Below are positions 15,857 through 24,853 of a DNA stretch of 64,000 bases, one piece after another (the first letter of the stretch is position 1; every line of letters starts with the position of its first letter). Where the stretch lies: NCBI RefSeq assembly GCF_008642295.1, contig NZ_CP029190.1, positions 4,013,501-4,077,500 of the forward strand, in the 5' to 3' direction. Origin of the DNA: Streptomyces venezuelae. GTDB taxonomy: Bacteria; Actinomycetota; Actinomycetes; Streptomycetales; Streptomycetaceae. Below the pieces are notes generated by a model, which made no database searches, was not told where the DNA came from, and saw only the letters and a program-made list of their open reading frames with translations. The position numbers and the translations under genes were made by a program.

Positions 15857-18194
15857 GGAGGCGGACCGCGCCGCGTTTGTGGAGGGGGTCGTTGCCGTTG
15901 CCGCACTTGGGGGACTGGATGCAGGAGGGGCAGCCGGCCTCGCACTCGCAGGCGGCGATCGCGTCCCGGGTCGCGGTCAGCCAGGGGCGGGCCGTCCGGA
16001 AGGCCCGTTCGGCGAATCCGGCGCCGCCGGGGTGGCCGTCGTAGACGAACACGGTGGGCAGCAGGGTGTCCGGGTGCAGCGGCACTGAGACGCCGCCGAT
16101 GTCCCAGCGGTCGCAGGTGGCGAACAGCGGGAGCAGGCCGATGGAGGCGTGTTCGGCGGCGTGCAGGGCGCCGCCGAGGATCTCCGGGTTGATCCGGGCC
16201 TCGTCGAGCTGGTCCTCGGTGACCGTCCACCACACCGCCCGGGTCCGCAGGGTGCGGGGCGGCAGGTCCAGTTTGGCCTCGCCGAGGACCTCGCCGGTGA
16301 TCAGTTTGCGCCGCAGATAGGAGACGACCTGGTTGGTGACCTCGACGGACCCGTAGCAGAGCCGTGCCGGGCCCCAGGGGATCTCCGCCTCGGTGTCGAG
16401 GACGGCGATGGAGGTGGTGTCCCGGGCGGTGGTGGAGAAGGGCGGGTCCGCCTCCTCGACCAGGGCCACCGAGTCCTCCAGGTCCAGGTGCTTCACCAGA
16501 TAGGTGCGGCCCTGGTGGAGGTGGACCGCGCCGTCGTGGACGGCGGTGTGGGAGGCGGACTCGTCGACCGTGCCGAGCAGTCGGCCGGTACCGGCCTCGA
16601 CGATCTGCACCGGACGGCCGCCGCCGCCCCGGATGTCGGCCAGGTCCGAGGCCCGCTCCCGGCGGGTCCAGTGCCAGGCGGTGGCGCGGCGGCGCAGCAG
16701 TTTCGCCGATTCGAGCTGGGGGAGGAGGTCGTGTGCGGCCGGGCCGAAGAGGGCCAGGTCGGTGTCGGTCAGGGGCAGCTCGGCGGCTGCCGCACACAGA
16801 TGGGGGGCGAGTACGTACGGGTTGTCGGGGTCCAGCACGGTGGCTTCGACGGGCTGCCGGAACAACGCCTCGGGGTGGTGGACGAGATAGGTGTCCAGCG
16901 GGTCGTCCCGGGCGATCAGCACGGCCAGGGCGCCCTGGCCGGACCGGCCGGCCCGGCCGGCCTGCTGCCACAGCGAGGCCCGGGTGCCCGGGTAGCCGGC
17001 GATCAGGACGGCGTCCAGGCCGGAGACGTCCACGCCGAGCTCCAGCGCGGTGGTGGCGGCCAGGCCGAGCAGTTCGCCGGAGTGCAGGGCCCGCTCCAGG
17101 GCCCGGCGCTCCTCGGGCAGGTAGCCGCCCCGGTAGGCGGCCACCCGGCCGGGCAGGGAGCGGTCGACCGCCGCCAGGCGCTCCTGGGCGATGAGGGCGA
17201 TCAGCTCGGCGCCGCGCCGGGAGCGGACGAAGGCGACCGTGCGGACCCCCTGTACGGCCAGATCGGTGAGGAGGTCGGCGGTCTCGGCGGTGGCCGTGCG
17301 TCGGACCGGGGCGCCGCGCTCCCCGGCGAGTTCGGTCAGGGGCGGCTCCCACAGGGCGAAGACCACCTCGCCGCGCGGGGAGGCGTCGTCGACCACCTCG
17401 GTGACCGGGAGGCCGGTCAGGCGGCTCGCGGCGGCAGCCGGGTCGCTGGCGGTGGCCGAGGCGAGCAGGAAGACCGGTTCGGAGCCGTAGCGGGCGCAGA
17501 GGCGGCGCAGACGCCGCAGGACCTGGGCGACGTGGGAGCCGAACACGCCCCGGTAGGTGTGGCACTCGTCGATGACGACATAGCGCAGGGCGCGCAGGAA
17601 GGAGGACCAGCGGGGGTGGGCCGGGAGTATCCCGCGGTGCAGCATGTCGGGGTTGGTGAGCACGTAATTGGCGTACTGGCGGACCCACTCGCGTTCCTCG
17701 ACGGGGGTGTCCCCGTCGTACACGGCGGGCCGGACGGCGTTGCCGAGCGGGGCGGCCAGTTCCCGTACTGCGCGGCGTTGATCGGCGGCCAGGGCCTTGG
17801 TCGGGGCCAGATAGAGGGCGGTCGCGCCCCGGCCGTTGGCTGCCCGGGCCCCGTCCGCCAGCGCGCTCAGGACCGGGGCGAGGTAGGCCAGCGACTTGCC
17901 GGAGGCGGTGCCGGTGGCGACGACCACCGAGGTGCCGTCCAGGGCGTGCTCGGCCGCTGCGGCCTGGTGTTCCCACGGATGGTCGATGCCGGCCGAACGG
18001 ATGGCGGCTACGACATCCGTTCGGATGCGGTCCGGCCAGACTGCATGACGACCCTCCCGAGGGGGCAGATGCTCCGTATGGGTGATGCGCGCAGCCCGGC
18101 CCGGCCCCCGTGACAGGCGGTCCAGGACCGTGCCGGGGGTGGGTCGGGGGTCCGTGGCGGCCGTGGGCCGACCGGGACGGTGAGTACTGGCCAT
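15822..18194 (-). CDS. DEAD/DEAH-box helicase with C-terminal Cys cluster (MrfA-like)
   Basis: 790 residues. N-terminal RecA domain with Walker A TGTASGKSLAYL and Walker B DECH, motif VFLLASAT, then the second RecA domain with [14 protein letters not shown]. The C-terminal region contains ACECEAGCPSCIQSPKCGNGN, the four-cysteine zinc-binding signature of the DUF1998/MrfA-type 3'-5' DNA helicases linked to mitomycin repair in Bacillus. In actinobacteria this helicase sits beside the Tad-like operon, which gave the helicase/secretion neighbourhood families their name. ATG 18194 (MASTHRPGRP) was chosen with GGTGGCA upstream; the long upstream open frame is a shadow of bldG and its neighbour. Confidence 0.9.
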   Translation of the reverse strand: MASTHRPGRPTAATDPRPTPGTVLDRLSRGPGRAARITHTEHLPPREGRHAVWPDRIRTDVVAAIRSAGIDHPWEHQAAAAEHALDGTSVVVATGTASGKSLAYLAPVLSALADGARAANGRGATALYLAPTKALAADQRRAVRELAAPLGNAVRPAVYDGDTPVEEREWVRQYANYVLTNPDMLHRGILPAHPRWSSFLRALRYVVIDECHTYRGVFGSHVAQVLRRLRRLCARYGSEPVFLLASATASDPAAAASRLTGLPVTEVVDDASPRGEVVFALWEPPLTELAGERGAPVRRTATAETADLLTDLAVQGVRTVAFVRSRRGAELIALIAQERLAAVDRSLPGRVAAYRGGYLPEERRALERALHSGELLGLAATTALELGVDVSGLDAVLIAGYPGTRASLWQQAGRAGRSGQGALAVLIARDDPLDTYLVHHPEALFRQPVEATVLDPDNPYVLAPHLCAAAAELPLTDTDLALFGPAAHDLLPQLESAKLLRRRATAWHWTRRERASDLADIRGGGGRPVQIVEAGTGRLLGTVDESASHTAVHDGAVHLHQGRTYLVKHLDLEDSVALVEEADPPFSTTARDTTSIAVLDTEAEIPWGPARLCYGSVEVTNQVVSYLRRKLITGEVLGEAKLDLPPRTLRTRAVWWTVTEDQLDEARINPEILGGALHAAEHASIGLLPLFATCDRWDIGGVSVPLHPDTLLPTVFVYDGHPGGAGFAERAFRTARPWLTATRDAIAACECEAGCPSCIQSPKCGNGNDPLHKRGAVRLLTRLLTGAPQE

Positions 18195-18356
18195 TGCCAC
18201 CGAGTGTGTCACCGGCGTCGGGGACAATGGAGGGAAGGCGTCGTGCGCGCCTGCCGGTAAGTGATTGAATGCCATTGCGGCAGCCAATCCCTCCACTACC
18301 TTCGGGTGGGGAGGCCCCTGGGGGGCGCCGCTCGATAGCAAGGTGCTGGAGGATCC

Positions 18357-18698
18357 GTGGACCTGTCCCTGTCGACTCGCACTGTCGGCGACCGCACGGT
18401 CGTCGAGGTCGGTGGCGAGATTGATGTGTATACCGCGCCCAAGCTGCGCGAGCAGTTGGTCGAGTTGGTGAACGACGGCAGCTACCACCTGGTTGTCGAC
18501 ATGGAGCGAGTGGACTTCCTCGACTCCACCGGCCTCGGTGTGCTCGTGGGAGGCCTCAAGCGCGTCCGTGCGCACGAGGGCTCGCTGCGCCTGGTGTGCA
18601 ACCAGGAGCGCATCCTGAAGATCTTCCGCATCACCGGTCTGACCAAGGTCTTCCCCATCCACACCAGCGTGGATGACGCCGTCGCCGCCACCGACTGA
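18357..18698 (+). CDS. bldG: BldG anti-sigma factor antagonist
   Basis: 113 residues, a single STAS domain. The phosphorylation site is S57 in [13 protein letters not shown]. The sequence and the following anti-sigma gene match the S. coelicolor bldG locus, where BldG is required for aerial growth and antibiotic production. Unphosphorylated BldG binds anti-sigma factors and frees sigma factors. GTG start with GGAGGA at 18348-18353. It is divergent from the helicase; the shared upstream region contains GGGGACAATGG, a possible -10. Confidence 0.96.
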   Translation: MDLSLSTRTVGDRTVVEVGGEIDVYTAPKLREQLVELVNDGSYHLVVDMERVDFLDSTGLGVLVGGLKRVRAHEGSLRLVCNQERILKIFRITGLTKVFPIHTSVDDAVAATD

Positions 18699-18786
18699 CG
18701 GCTTCCGAAAACAGCAGAAGCAGCGGGGGCGCCGGGCCGGAGGGCCCGGGCCCCTGTCAGCACGCCCGTAGTCCGAGGGGGAGTAC

Positions 18787-19215
18787 ATGGCCACCGTTGA
18801 ACTCCGCTTCAGCGCCCAGCCCGAACACGTGCGGACGGCCCGTCTGGTCGCGGCTGCGGTGGCGCGCCGGGCCGGAGTGGAGGAGGCTGTGCTCGACGAG
18901 GTGCGCCTCGCCGTGGGCGAGGCGTGCTCGCGTGCCGTCGGGCTGCACCGGGGCGGCGGGCTGAGCGCACCCGTCCGGGTCGTGCTCACCGAGGAGGAGA
19001 AGGTGTTCTCCATCGAGGTCGGCGACGAGGTCCCGACGCCGTCCGGCGGGCCGTCCGCCGGCGATGCGGCCGGGGACCCGGATGCCGAGGGTGAGGACGA
19101 GATGGGCCTCGCGGTGATCCGCGGGCTCGTGGACGACGTCGAGGTCACCCGTGGGGATTCGGGCGGAGTCATCCGGATGAGCTGGCCCGCCGCGGGCACT
19201 TCCGATCTCCCGTAG
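18787..19215 (+). CDS. anti-sigma regulatory factor, partner of BldG
   Basis: 142 residues, GHKL/HATPase_c_2 fold of RsbW/SpoIIAB type. EVRLAVGEACSRAV is the N box with the Mg-ATP binding region, and EDEMGLAVIRGLVDDV matches the G1 box. Such proteins phosphorylate their antagonist, here expected to be BldG S57, and sequester a sigma factor in the other state. It corresponds to SCO3548. An acidic Gly/Ser/Asp insert lies between the two boxes. RBS GAGGGGGAG. Co-transcribed with bldG 88 bp upstream and ended by a strong terminator. Confidence 0.9.
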   Translation: MATVELRFSAQPEHVRTARLVAAAVARRAGVEEAVLDEVRLAVGEACSRAVGLHRGGGLSAPVRVVLTEEEKVFSIEVGDEVPTPSGGPSAGDAAGDPDAEGEDEMGLAVIRGLVDDVEVTRGDSGGVIRMSWPAAGTSDLP

Positions 19216-19254
19216 ATCATTTCATCCCGGCTCCGATCTTATTCTCGGACGATC

Positions 19255-19283
19255 AAAAGGCCCTGCTGAGCAGGGCCTTTTTT
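19255..19283 (+). terminator. rho-independent terminator of the bldG operon
   Basis: AAAAGGCCCTG (19255-19265) pairs with CAGGGCCTTTT (19271-19281) around CTGAG, followed by more T. A classic intrinsic terminator with U-run, 40 bp after the anti-sigma stop codon. Confidence 0.92.
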
Positions 19284-19322
19284 CATGTCCGGAGATCAAT
19301 GACCCGGCGTCAATGCTTTTGC

Positions 19323-19350
19323 CCCATTACCACTTTCGAGCGGTAATGGG
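19323..19350. promoter_or_regulatory. 9-10-9 inverted repeat upstream of hppA
   Basis: CCCATTACC (19323-19331) and GGTAATGGG (19342-19350) form a perfect inverted repeat with a 10-nt spacer. It lies 122 bp before the hppA start, after the bldG operon terminator, and has no U-run, so a protein-binding operator is more likely than a terminator. Confidence 0.5.
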
Positions 19351-19472
19351 TGACGCGATCTTTTGTTGAGGAGCACGGGGAGGCCAATTCCGTTTCCCGC
19401 GTACTGTTTTGATCAGGTGAGGCTCCCTACAATCCGTCCACATCTTTGAGCTCATCACGTCAAGGAGGACGT

Positions 19473-21851
19473 ATGACGGGGCTCTTCACCCCCACGGCGG
19501 CAGCGGTACTGACCGATGACAATCGGTTGATCGTGATCGTCATCGCGGCCGTCGCACTGGCCGCGCTCGTCGTTGCCCAACTCCTGGTCCGCCAGGTGCT
19601 CGCAGCCGACGAAGGCACCGACAGTATGAAAAAGATCGCGGCAGCCGTTCAGGAAGGCGCCAACGCCTACCTCGGCCGGCAGCTGCGCACCCTCGGCATC
19701 TTCGCCGTCGTGGTGTTCTTCCTGCTCTTCCTGCTGCCCGCCGACAACTGGACCCAGCGGGCCGGACGTTCCGCCTTCTTCCTGGTCGGCGCGCTGTTCT
19801 CGGCCGCCACCGGCTACATCGGCATGCGGCTGGCGGTACGCGCCAACGTCCGCGTCGCCGCCGCCGCCCGCGAGGCCACCCCTGCCAAGGGCGAACCCGC
19901 CAAGGACCTGACCGCCGTGGCCCACAAGGCCATGAAGATCGCCTTCCGCACCGGCGGTGTGGTCGGCATGTTCACCGTCGGCCTCGGCCTGTTCGGCGCC
20001 TCCTGCGTCGTCCTGGTCTACGCCGCGGACGCACCCAAGGTCCTGGAGGGCTTCGGCCTCGGCGCCGCCCTGATCGCGATGTTCATGCGCGTCGGCGGCG
20101 GCATCTTCACCAAGGCCGCCGACGTCGGCGCCGACCTGGTCGGCAAGGTCGAACAGGGCATTCCGGAGGACGATCCGCGCAATGCCGCGACCATCGCCGA
20201 CAATGTGGGCGACAACGTCGGCGACTGCGCCGGGATGGCAGCCGACCTCTTCGAGTCCTACGCGGTCACCCTGGTGGCCGCCCTGATCCTCGGCAAGGCG
20301 GCCTTCGGCGACCTCGGCCTCGCCTTCCCCCTGATCGTCCCCGCCATCGGTGTGGTCACCGCGATGATCGGCATCTTCGCCGTCTCCCCGCGCCGCACCG
20401 ACCGCAGCGGCATGACCGCCATCAACCGCGGCTTCTTCATCTCCGCCGTGATCTCGCTGGTGCTGGTCGCGATCGCCGTCTACGCCTACCTGCCGGCCAC
20501 CTACAAGGAGCTCCGCGGCGTCGAGAACGCGGCCATCACGGGCCACGCCGGCGACCCGCGCGTCCTCGCCCTCGTCGCCGTCGCCATCGGCATCGTGCTG
20601 GCGGCCCTCATCCAGCAGCTCACCGGCTACTTCACCGAGACCAACCGGCGCCCCGTCCGGGACATCGGCAAGTCCTCGCTGACCGGCCCGGCCACGGTCG
20701 TCCTCGCCGGCATCTCCGTCGGCCTCGAATCCGCCGTCTACACCGCGCTGCTCATCGGCCTCGGCGTCTACGGCGCGTTCCTGCTCGGCGGCACCTCGAT
20801 CATGCTCGCCCTCTTCGCCGTGGCCCTGGCCGGCACCGGCCTGCTCACCACCGTGGGCGTGATCGTCGCCATGGACACCTTCGGCCCGGTCTCCGACAAC
20901 GCCCAGGGCATCGCCGAGATGTCCGGGGACGTCGAGGGCGCCGGCGCGCAGGTCCTCACCGACCTGGACGCGGTGGGCAACACCACCAAGGCCATCACCA
21001 AGGGCATCGCCATCGCCACCGCCGTCCTTGCCGCGGCGGCGCTCTTCGGCTCGTACAGCGATGCCATCGCGGGCGCCATCAGGGACGTCGGGGTCAAGAC
21101 CGGGGATATGGCCCTCAGCCTGGACATCGCCCAGCCCAACAACCTGGTCGGGCTGATCCTCGGTGCGGCCGTCGTCTTCCTCTTCTCCGGACTCGCCATC
21201 AATGCGGTCTCCCGCTCGGCCGGTTCGGTGGTCTACGAGGTGCGCCGCCAGTTCCGCGAGCACCCCGGGATCATGAACTACACCGAGAAGCCCGAGTACG
21301 GGCGCGTCGTGGACATCTGCACCAAGGACGCGCTCCGCGAACTCGCCACCCCCGGACTGCTCGCCGTGATGGCCCCCATCGCGGTCGGGTTCACCCTCGG
21401 CGTCGGCGCGCTCGGCTCGTACCTCGCCGGAGCGATCGCCTGCGGCACCCTGATGGCCGTCTTCCTCGCCAACTCGGGCGGCGCCTGGGACAACGCGAAG
21501 AAGCTGGTCGAGGACGGGCACCACGGCGGCAAGGGCAGCGAGGCGCACGCCGCGACCGTCATCGGCGACACGGTCGGCGACCCGTTCAAGGACACCGCCG
21601 GACCCGCCATCAACCCGCTGCTCAAGGTCATGAACCTGGTGGCGCTGCTGATCGCCCCGGCCGTCGTGCAGTTCAGCTACGGCGACGACGCGAGCCCGGT
21701 GGTCCGCGCCGTGGTGGCGGTCTTCGCGATCGCCGTCATCGTCGGCGCGGTGTACGTGTCGAAGCGCCGCGGTATCGCGGTCGGCGACGACGGCGCGGAC
21801 GGGGCCACGGAGCGGGTCGCCCAGCAGGCCGACCCGGCGGTCGTGTCCTGA
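19473..21851 (+). CDS. hppA: membrane H+-translocating pyrophosphatase (K+-independent type)
   Basis: 792 residues with about 16 membrane helices. Couples pyrophosphate hydrolysis to proton export. The substrate-binding signature DVGADLVGKVE lies near residue 215, and the second acidic loops DNVGDNVGDCAGM and DTVGDPFKDTAGP are intact. GNTTKAITKG near residue 503 has lysine where K+-dependent enzymes have alanine, so it should not need potassium. ATG 19473 with AAGGAGGA 6 nt upstream. Monocistronic, between the bldG operon terminator and two hairpins downstream. Confidence 0.96.
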   Translation: MTGLFTPTAAAVLTDDNRLIVIVIAAVALAALVVAQLLVRQVLAADEGTDSMKKIAAAVQEGANAYLGRQLRTLGIFAVVVFFLLFLLPADNWTQRAGRSAFFLVGALFSAATGYIGMRLAVRANVRVAAAAREATPAKGEPAKDLTAVAHKAMKIAFRTGGVVGMFTVGLGLFGASCVVLVYAADAPKVLEGFGLGAALIAMFMRVGGGIFTKAADVGADLVGKVEQGIPEDDPRNAATIADNVGDNVGDCAGMAADLFESYAVTLVAALILGKAAFGDLGLAFPLIVPAIGVVTAMIGIFAVSPRRTDRSGMTAINRGFFISAVISLVLVAIAVYAYLPATYKELRGVENAAITGHAGDPRVLALVAVAIGIVLAALIQQLTGYFTETNRRPVRDIGKSSLTGPATVVLAGISVGLESAVYTALLIGLGVYGAFLLGGTSIMLALFAVALAGTGLLTTVGVIVAMDTFGPVSDNAQGIAEMSGDVEGAGAQVLTDLDAVGNTTKAITKGIAIATAVLAAAALFGSYSDAIAGAIRDVGVKTGDMALSLDIAQPNNLVGLILGAAVVFLFSGLAINAVSRSAGSVVYEVRRQFREHPGIMNYTEKPEYGRVVDICTKDALRELATPGLLAVMAPIAVGFTLGVGALGSYLAGAIACGTLMAVFLANSGGAWDNAKKLVEDGHHGGKGSEAHAATVIGDTVGDPFKDTAGPAINPLLKVMNLVALLIAPAVVQFSYGDDASPVVRAVVAVFAIAVIVGAVYVSKRRGIAVGDDGADGATERVAQQADPAVVS

Positions 21852-21874
21852 GCCCGTCCCGGCCTCCTCCCGAG

Positions 21875-21960
21875 CCCGTTCCGGGCCCTGGGAACGGGGC
21901 CGGGGCATAGGCCCGAACGGCGGACGGGCGGCGCGGACCGACGCGTCGTCCGTCCGCCTT
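21875..21960 (+). terminator. tandem terminator hairpins after hppA
   Basis: First hairpin: CCCGTTCC (21875-21882) with GGAACGGG (21891-21898). Second: GGCGGACGG (21919-21927) with CCGTCCGCC (21950-21958), followed by TTTCT. Confidence 0.7.
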
Positions 21961-22023
21961 TCTGCGCACCCGGATGGCTGGCGTGTATGTTCCGGGCCGA
22001 GAGCCTTGGAAGGGACCAATCCG

Positions 22024-22590
22024 GTGAAGAAGAAGCTTGGGGCCGTGGTCTCCGGCGGTGCGGTGCTGATGCTCGTACTGTCCGGCTGCGGTGGCGATGA
22101 CGGTGACACGAAGGCCGACGACTGGGCCAAGAAGGTCTGCGACAAGTGGCAGCCCGAATACAAAAAGATCGATGCTGCCAACGCCGAGATGAAGCGGGTG
22201 GCCTCCGAGAGCAGTAAGCCCGAAGAGGTGCAGAAGACCGACTCGGCCGCCTTCCAGACCATGTCCGAGGCGTTCACCGGCATCAGTGCCGCACTGCGCG
22301 GGGCCGGGGATCCGGGGGGCAAGGACGGCAAGGCGACGGCGGAGGCCGCGGCCAAGAGCTTCGAGAACACGGCCAAGGGCTACACCGAGCTCAAGATCAA
22401 GATGGATGCGCTCGACGCCAAGGACCAGGCGAAGTTCGCCGAGGGGCTGCTGGGGCTCTCGGGCGGCCTGGAGAAGGTCGCCGCGGACGAGAAGGCGGCC
22501 AAGGAACAGCTCAAGGCCGGCAGCCTGGAGAAGGCGATGGCCAAGCAGAAGGGCTGCCAGGCCGCGACCCCGGCGCCTGCACAGAGCTGA
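22024..22590 (+). CDS. small lipoprotein of unknown function
   Basis: 188 residues. MKKKLGAVVSGGAVLMLVLSGC carries a lipobox with the modified cysteine at residue 22. The mature part is hydrophilic, Lys/Ala/Glu-rich and predicted helical, with two further cysteines (KKVCDKW and KGCQAA) that may pair across the domain. I know no function. GTG 22024 was chosen with GGAAGGGA upstream; a -10-like TATGTT lies at 21986. It is a single gene followed by a GC-rich Pro/Gly-type spacer. Confidence 0.8.
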   Translation: MKKKLGAVVSGGAVLMLVLSGCGGDDGDTKADDWAKKVCDKWQPEYKKIDAANAEMKRVASESSKPEEVQKTDSAAFQTMSEAFTGISAALRGAGDPGGKDGKATAEAAAKSFENTAKGYTELKIKMDALDAKDQAKFAEGLLGLSGGLEKVAADEKAAKEQLKAGSLEKAMAKQKGCQAATPAPAQS

Positions 22591-22766
22591 CCGCCCCGGC
22601 GCCCCCGCAGAGCTCGGCCCGGCGTCCACGCAAAGCCGACCGCCCCGGCCGGGCCCCGCGGGGGCTCGGCCGGGACCGCGGGGGCCCCGCGGGGGCCCAG
22701 CCGGGGCTCGGCCGGGATCGGGGGGTCCTGCGGCATGCCGGGGCCCGGGCGGGGGTGTGCAGCCGA

Positions 22767-22772
22767 CACAAT
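22767..22772 (+). promoter_or_regulatory. -10 hexamer CACAAT, leaderless start
   Basis: CACAAT lies exactly 6 nt before the GTG at 22779, and no Shine-Dalgarno sequence is present. Confidence 0.55.
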
Positions 22773-22778
22773 GGGCGG

Positions 22779-24287
22779 GTGAGTACCAGCCGCCTGCCTT
22801 CGTCCGACCGCGCCGCCGCCCTGCGCGCCGCCCTGCTCTCCGCCGGCTTCACCGCCGATGGCCTGCTCGACCTGCTCGGCGCCCCCGCGTACGCGGCGCT
22901 CGCCCGCAGCGAGACGGTGCCCGCGCTGCGCGCCACCCGGGGCGACGGCCCGCAAGCGAGCCTGGTCCGGCTGTTCCTGCTCCAGCAGCCCGTCCCGTAC
23001 GAGCACGCGGCAGCCGCCCTGCCCGTCGAGGAGGCGCTGGCCGACGGCTGGCTCCGCCGCGACGGCGCAGAGGTCTCCGCCACCGTCGATGTCCGCCCGT
23101 ACGGCGGCCCGGACGGCCAGGACTGGTTCATCGTCTCGGACCTCGGCTGCGCGGTCGGCGGGGCCGGCGGCATCGGCAGTCACGAGGAGGGCGTGGTCCT
23201 CGGCGTCGGCGGCGCCTCCACCACCCTCGCCGGGATCACCGTCCGTACCCCGGTCGGCTCCGCCCTGGACCTCGGCACCGGCTCCGGCATCCAGGCGCTG
23301 CACGCCGCCCAGCACGCAACCCGGGTCACCGCCACCGACGTCAACCCGCGCGCACTGGAGTTCACCCGGCTCACCCTGGCCCTGTCCGGCGCGCCCGAGG
23401 CCGAGCTCCTCACCGGCTCGCTGTTCGAGCCGGTCGGCGAGGCGACGTACGACCTGATTGTTTCCAACCCGCCCTTCGTGATCTCTCCCGCCGCCCGGCT
23501 CACCTACCGGGACGGCGGCATGGGCGGCGACGACCTGTGCCGCACCCTGGTGCAGCAGGCGGGCGCCCACCTCAACCCGGGCGGGTACGCGCAGTTCCTG
23601 GCGAACTGGCAGCACGTGGAGGGCGAGGACTGGCGGGACCGGCTGCGGTCCTGGGTGCCGCGCGGCTGCGACGCCTGGATCGTGCAGCGCGAGGTGCAGG
23701 ACGTGACGCAATACGCGGAACTCTGGCTCCGCGACGCCGGCGACCACCGCACGGCTCCCGAGGAGTACGCCGAACGGTACGAGGCCTGGCTGGACGAGTT
23801 CGAGGCCCGCAAGACCAAGGCCGTCGGATTCGGCTGGATCACGCTGCGCCGCAGCGACGCGGACATCCCGTCCGTCGTGGTCGAGGAGTGGCCGCACCCG
23901 GTGGAGCAGCCGCTCGGCGAGACCGTCCTGGCCCACTTCGCCCGCCAGGACTACCTGCGCGACCACGACGACGCCTCCCTGCTGGAGGCGCATTTCCGGC
24001 TGGTCGCCGAGGTGATGCAGGAGCAGGTCGGCGCGCCCGGCGCGGAGGACCCCGAGCACGTGGTGCTCCGGCAGAACCGCGGGATGCGGCGGGCCACCAA
24101 GGTGGACACGGTCGGGGCGGGCTTCGCCGGAGTGTGCGACGGCTCACTCAGCGCGGGGCGGATCCTGGACGCCATCGCCCAGCTGGTGCAGGAGGACCCG
24201 GTCGTGCTGCGCGACCGCACGCCCGAGTCGATCCGGCTGCTGGTGGAGCAGGGCTTCCTGGAGCCGGCGGAGATTCCGGAACGCTGA
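22779..24287 (+). CDS. class I SAM-dependent methyltransferase with NPPF motif
   Basis: 502 residues. The N-terminal 150 residues are helical with a winged-helix-like character. The central Rossmann domain has SALDLGTGSGIQALHAAQ (motif I, SAM binding) and DLIVSNPPFVIS, the (N/D)PPF motif of enzymes that methylate planar amide or exocyclic amino groups, such as PrmC and rRNA/DNA adenine or guanine N-methyltransferases. The C-terminal third is a separate domain found in actinobacterial relatives. The substrate is unknown. GTG 22779 is chosen from the -10 placed 6 nt upstream. Confidence 0.82.
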   Translation: MSTSRLPSSDRAAALRAALLSAGFTADGLLDLLGAPAYAALARSETVPALRATRGDGPQASLVRLFLLQQPVPYEHAAAALPVEEALADGWLRRDGAEVSATVDVRPYGGPDGQDWFIVSDLGCAVGGAGGIGSHEEGVVLGVGGASTTLAGITVRTPVGSALDLGTGSGIQALHAAQHATRVTATDVNPRALEFTRLTLALSGAPEAELLTGSLFEPVGEATYDLIVSNPPFVISPAARLTYRDGGMGGDDLCRTLVQQAGAHLNPGGYAQFLANWQHVEGEDWRDRLRSWVPRGCDAWIVQREVQDVTQYAELWLRDAGDHRTAPEEYAERYEAWLDEFEARKTKAVGFGWITLRRSDADIPSVVVEEWPHPVEQPLGETVLAHFARQDYLRDHDDASLLEAHFRLVAEVMQEQVGAPGAEDPEHVVLRQNRGMRRATKVDTVGAGFAGVCDGSLSAGRILDAIAQLVQEDPVVLRDRTPESIRLLVEQGFLEPAEIPER

Positions 24288-24389
24288 GTTCACCCGGGGT
24301 TCGCATGCCGTACGTCACCGGGTGCCAGGGTCGTTCGCACAGGAATCCGGGGGGATTCCCGGGAGTGGCTCCGGGGGAAGGGGTGCGGC

Positions 24390-24587
24390 ATGGACAGAGT
24401 TCCCGCGATCTTCGCGGCCACGGTGTTCCTGCTGTTCGGAGCCGCCCTCCTGGCGTGGACGGGGGCGCGCGCACTGCATCGCGCGCCGGTCGCCGACGGG
24501 GCGCGCCCCGCGCTGGCGCTCCCGCTGGCCCTGCTCGCAGGCGGAACCTCGCTGGCCCTCGGCGTGTGGTGTCTCGGGCGGCTCTGA
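24390..24587 (+). CDS. small two-helix membrane protein
   Basis: 65 residues. Two hydrophobic segments, about residues 5-24 and 42-62, are joined by a short basic loop. A conserved neighbour of topA in Streptomyces; no function is known. ATG 24390 is preceded by GGGGGAAGGGG. The gene lies 102 bp after the methyltransferase and 266 bp before topA. Confidence 0.6.
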   Translation: MDRVPAIFAATVFLLFGAALLAWTGARALHRAPVADGARPALALPLALLAGGTSLALGVWCLGRL

Positions 24588-24771
24588 GACGGGGTTCCGG
24601 CCCGTTCCGCGGCACCTTCTCCGGCCCGATCCGGAGGGCCGTACCGGGCGGGGCCAGACGGCCCTCCGGCCACTCGGCCCGGTGATCGGGAAGCGCCGGG
24701 CGCGGTATCCGGGCGGCACGAACGGCACTAGTCGGGTTACCGTTCGAGTGGCCGTTGCGGGCTTCTGCCGT

Positions 24772-24802
24772 TTGACACGGGGGCGGGTTGTACCGTCACA
24801 CT
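24772..24802 (+). promoter_or_regulatory. probable topA promoter with long spacer
   Basis: TTGACA at 24772-24777 is a perfect -35; CACACT at 24797-24802 would be the -10 at a 19-bp spacer. TACCGT at 24791 would give only 13 bp. Off-optimal spacing is typical of supercoiling-sensitive promoters, and topA transcription is supercoiling-regulated in S. coelicolor. Confidence 0.5.
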
Positions 24803-24853
24803 CCGCAGCGTCGCCGTACTGCGACCGAGTGCCGACCGGAGAGAAGAGCCAAG

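Noticed and set aside
19455..22376. Minus-strand open frame of 973 codons opposite hppA
   Set aside because: Antisense to a highly conserved pyrophosphatase; composition is Asp/Gly/His/Val-rich and non-globular.
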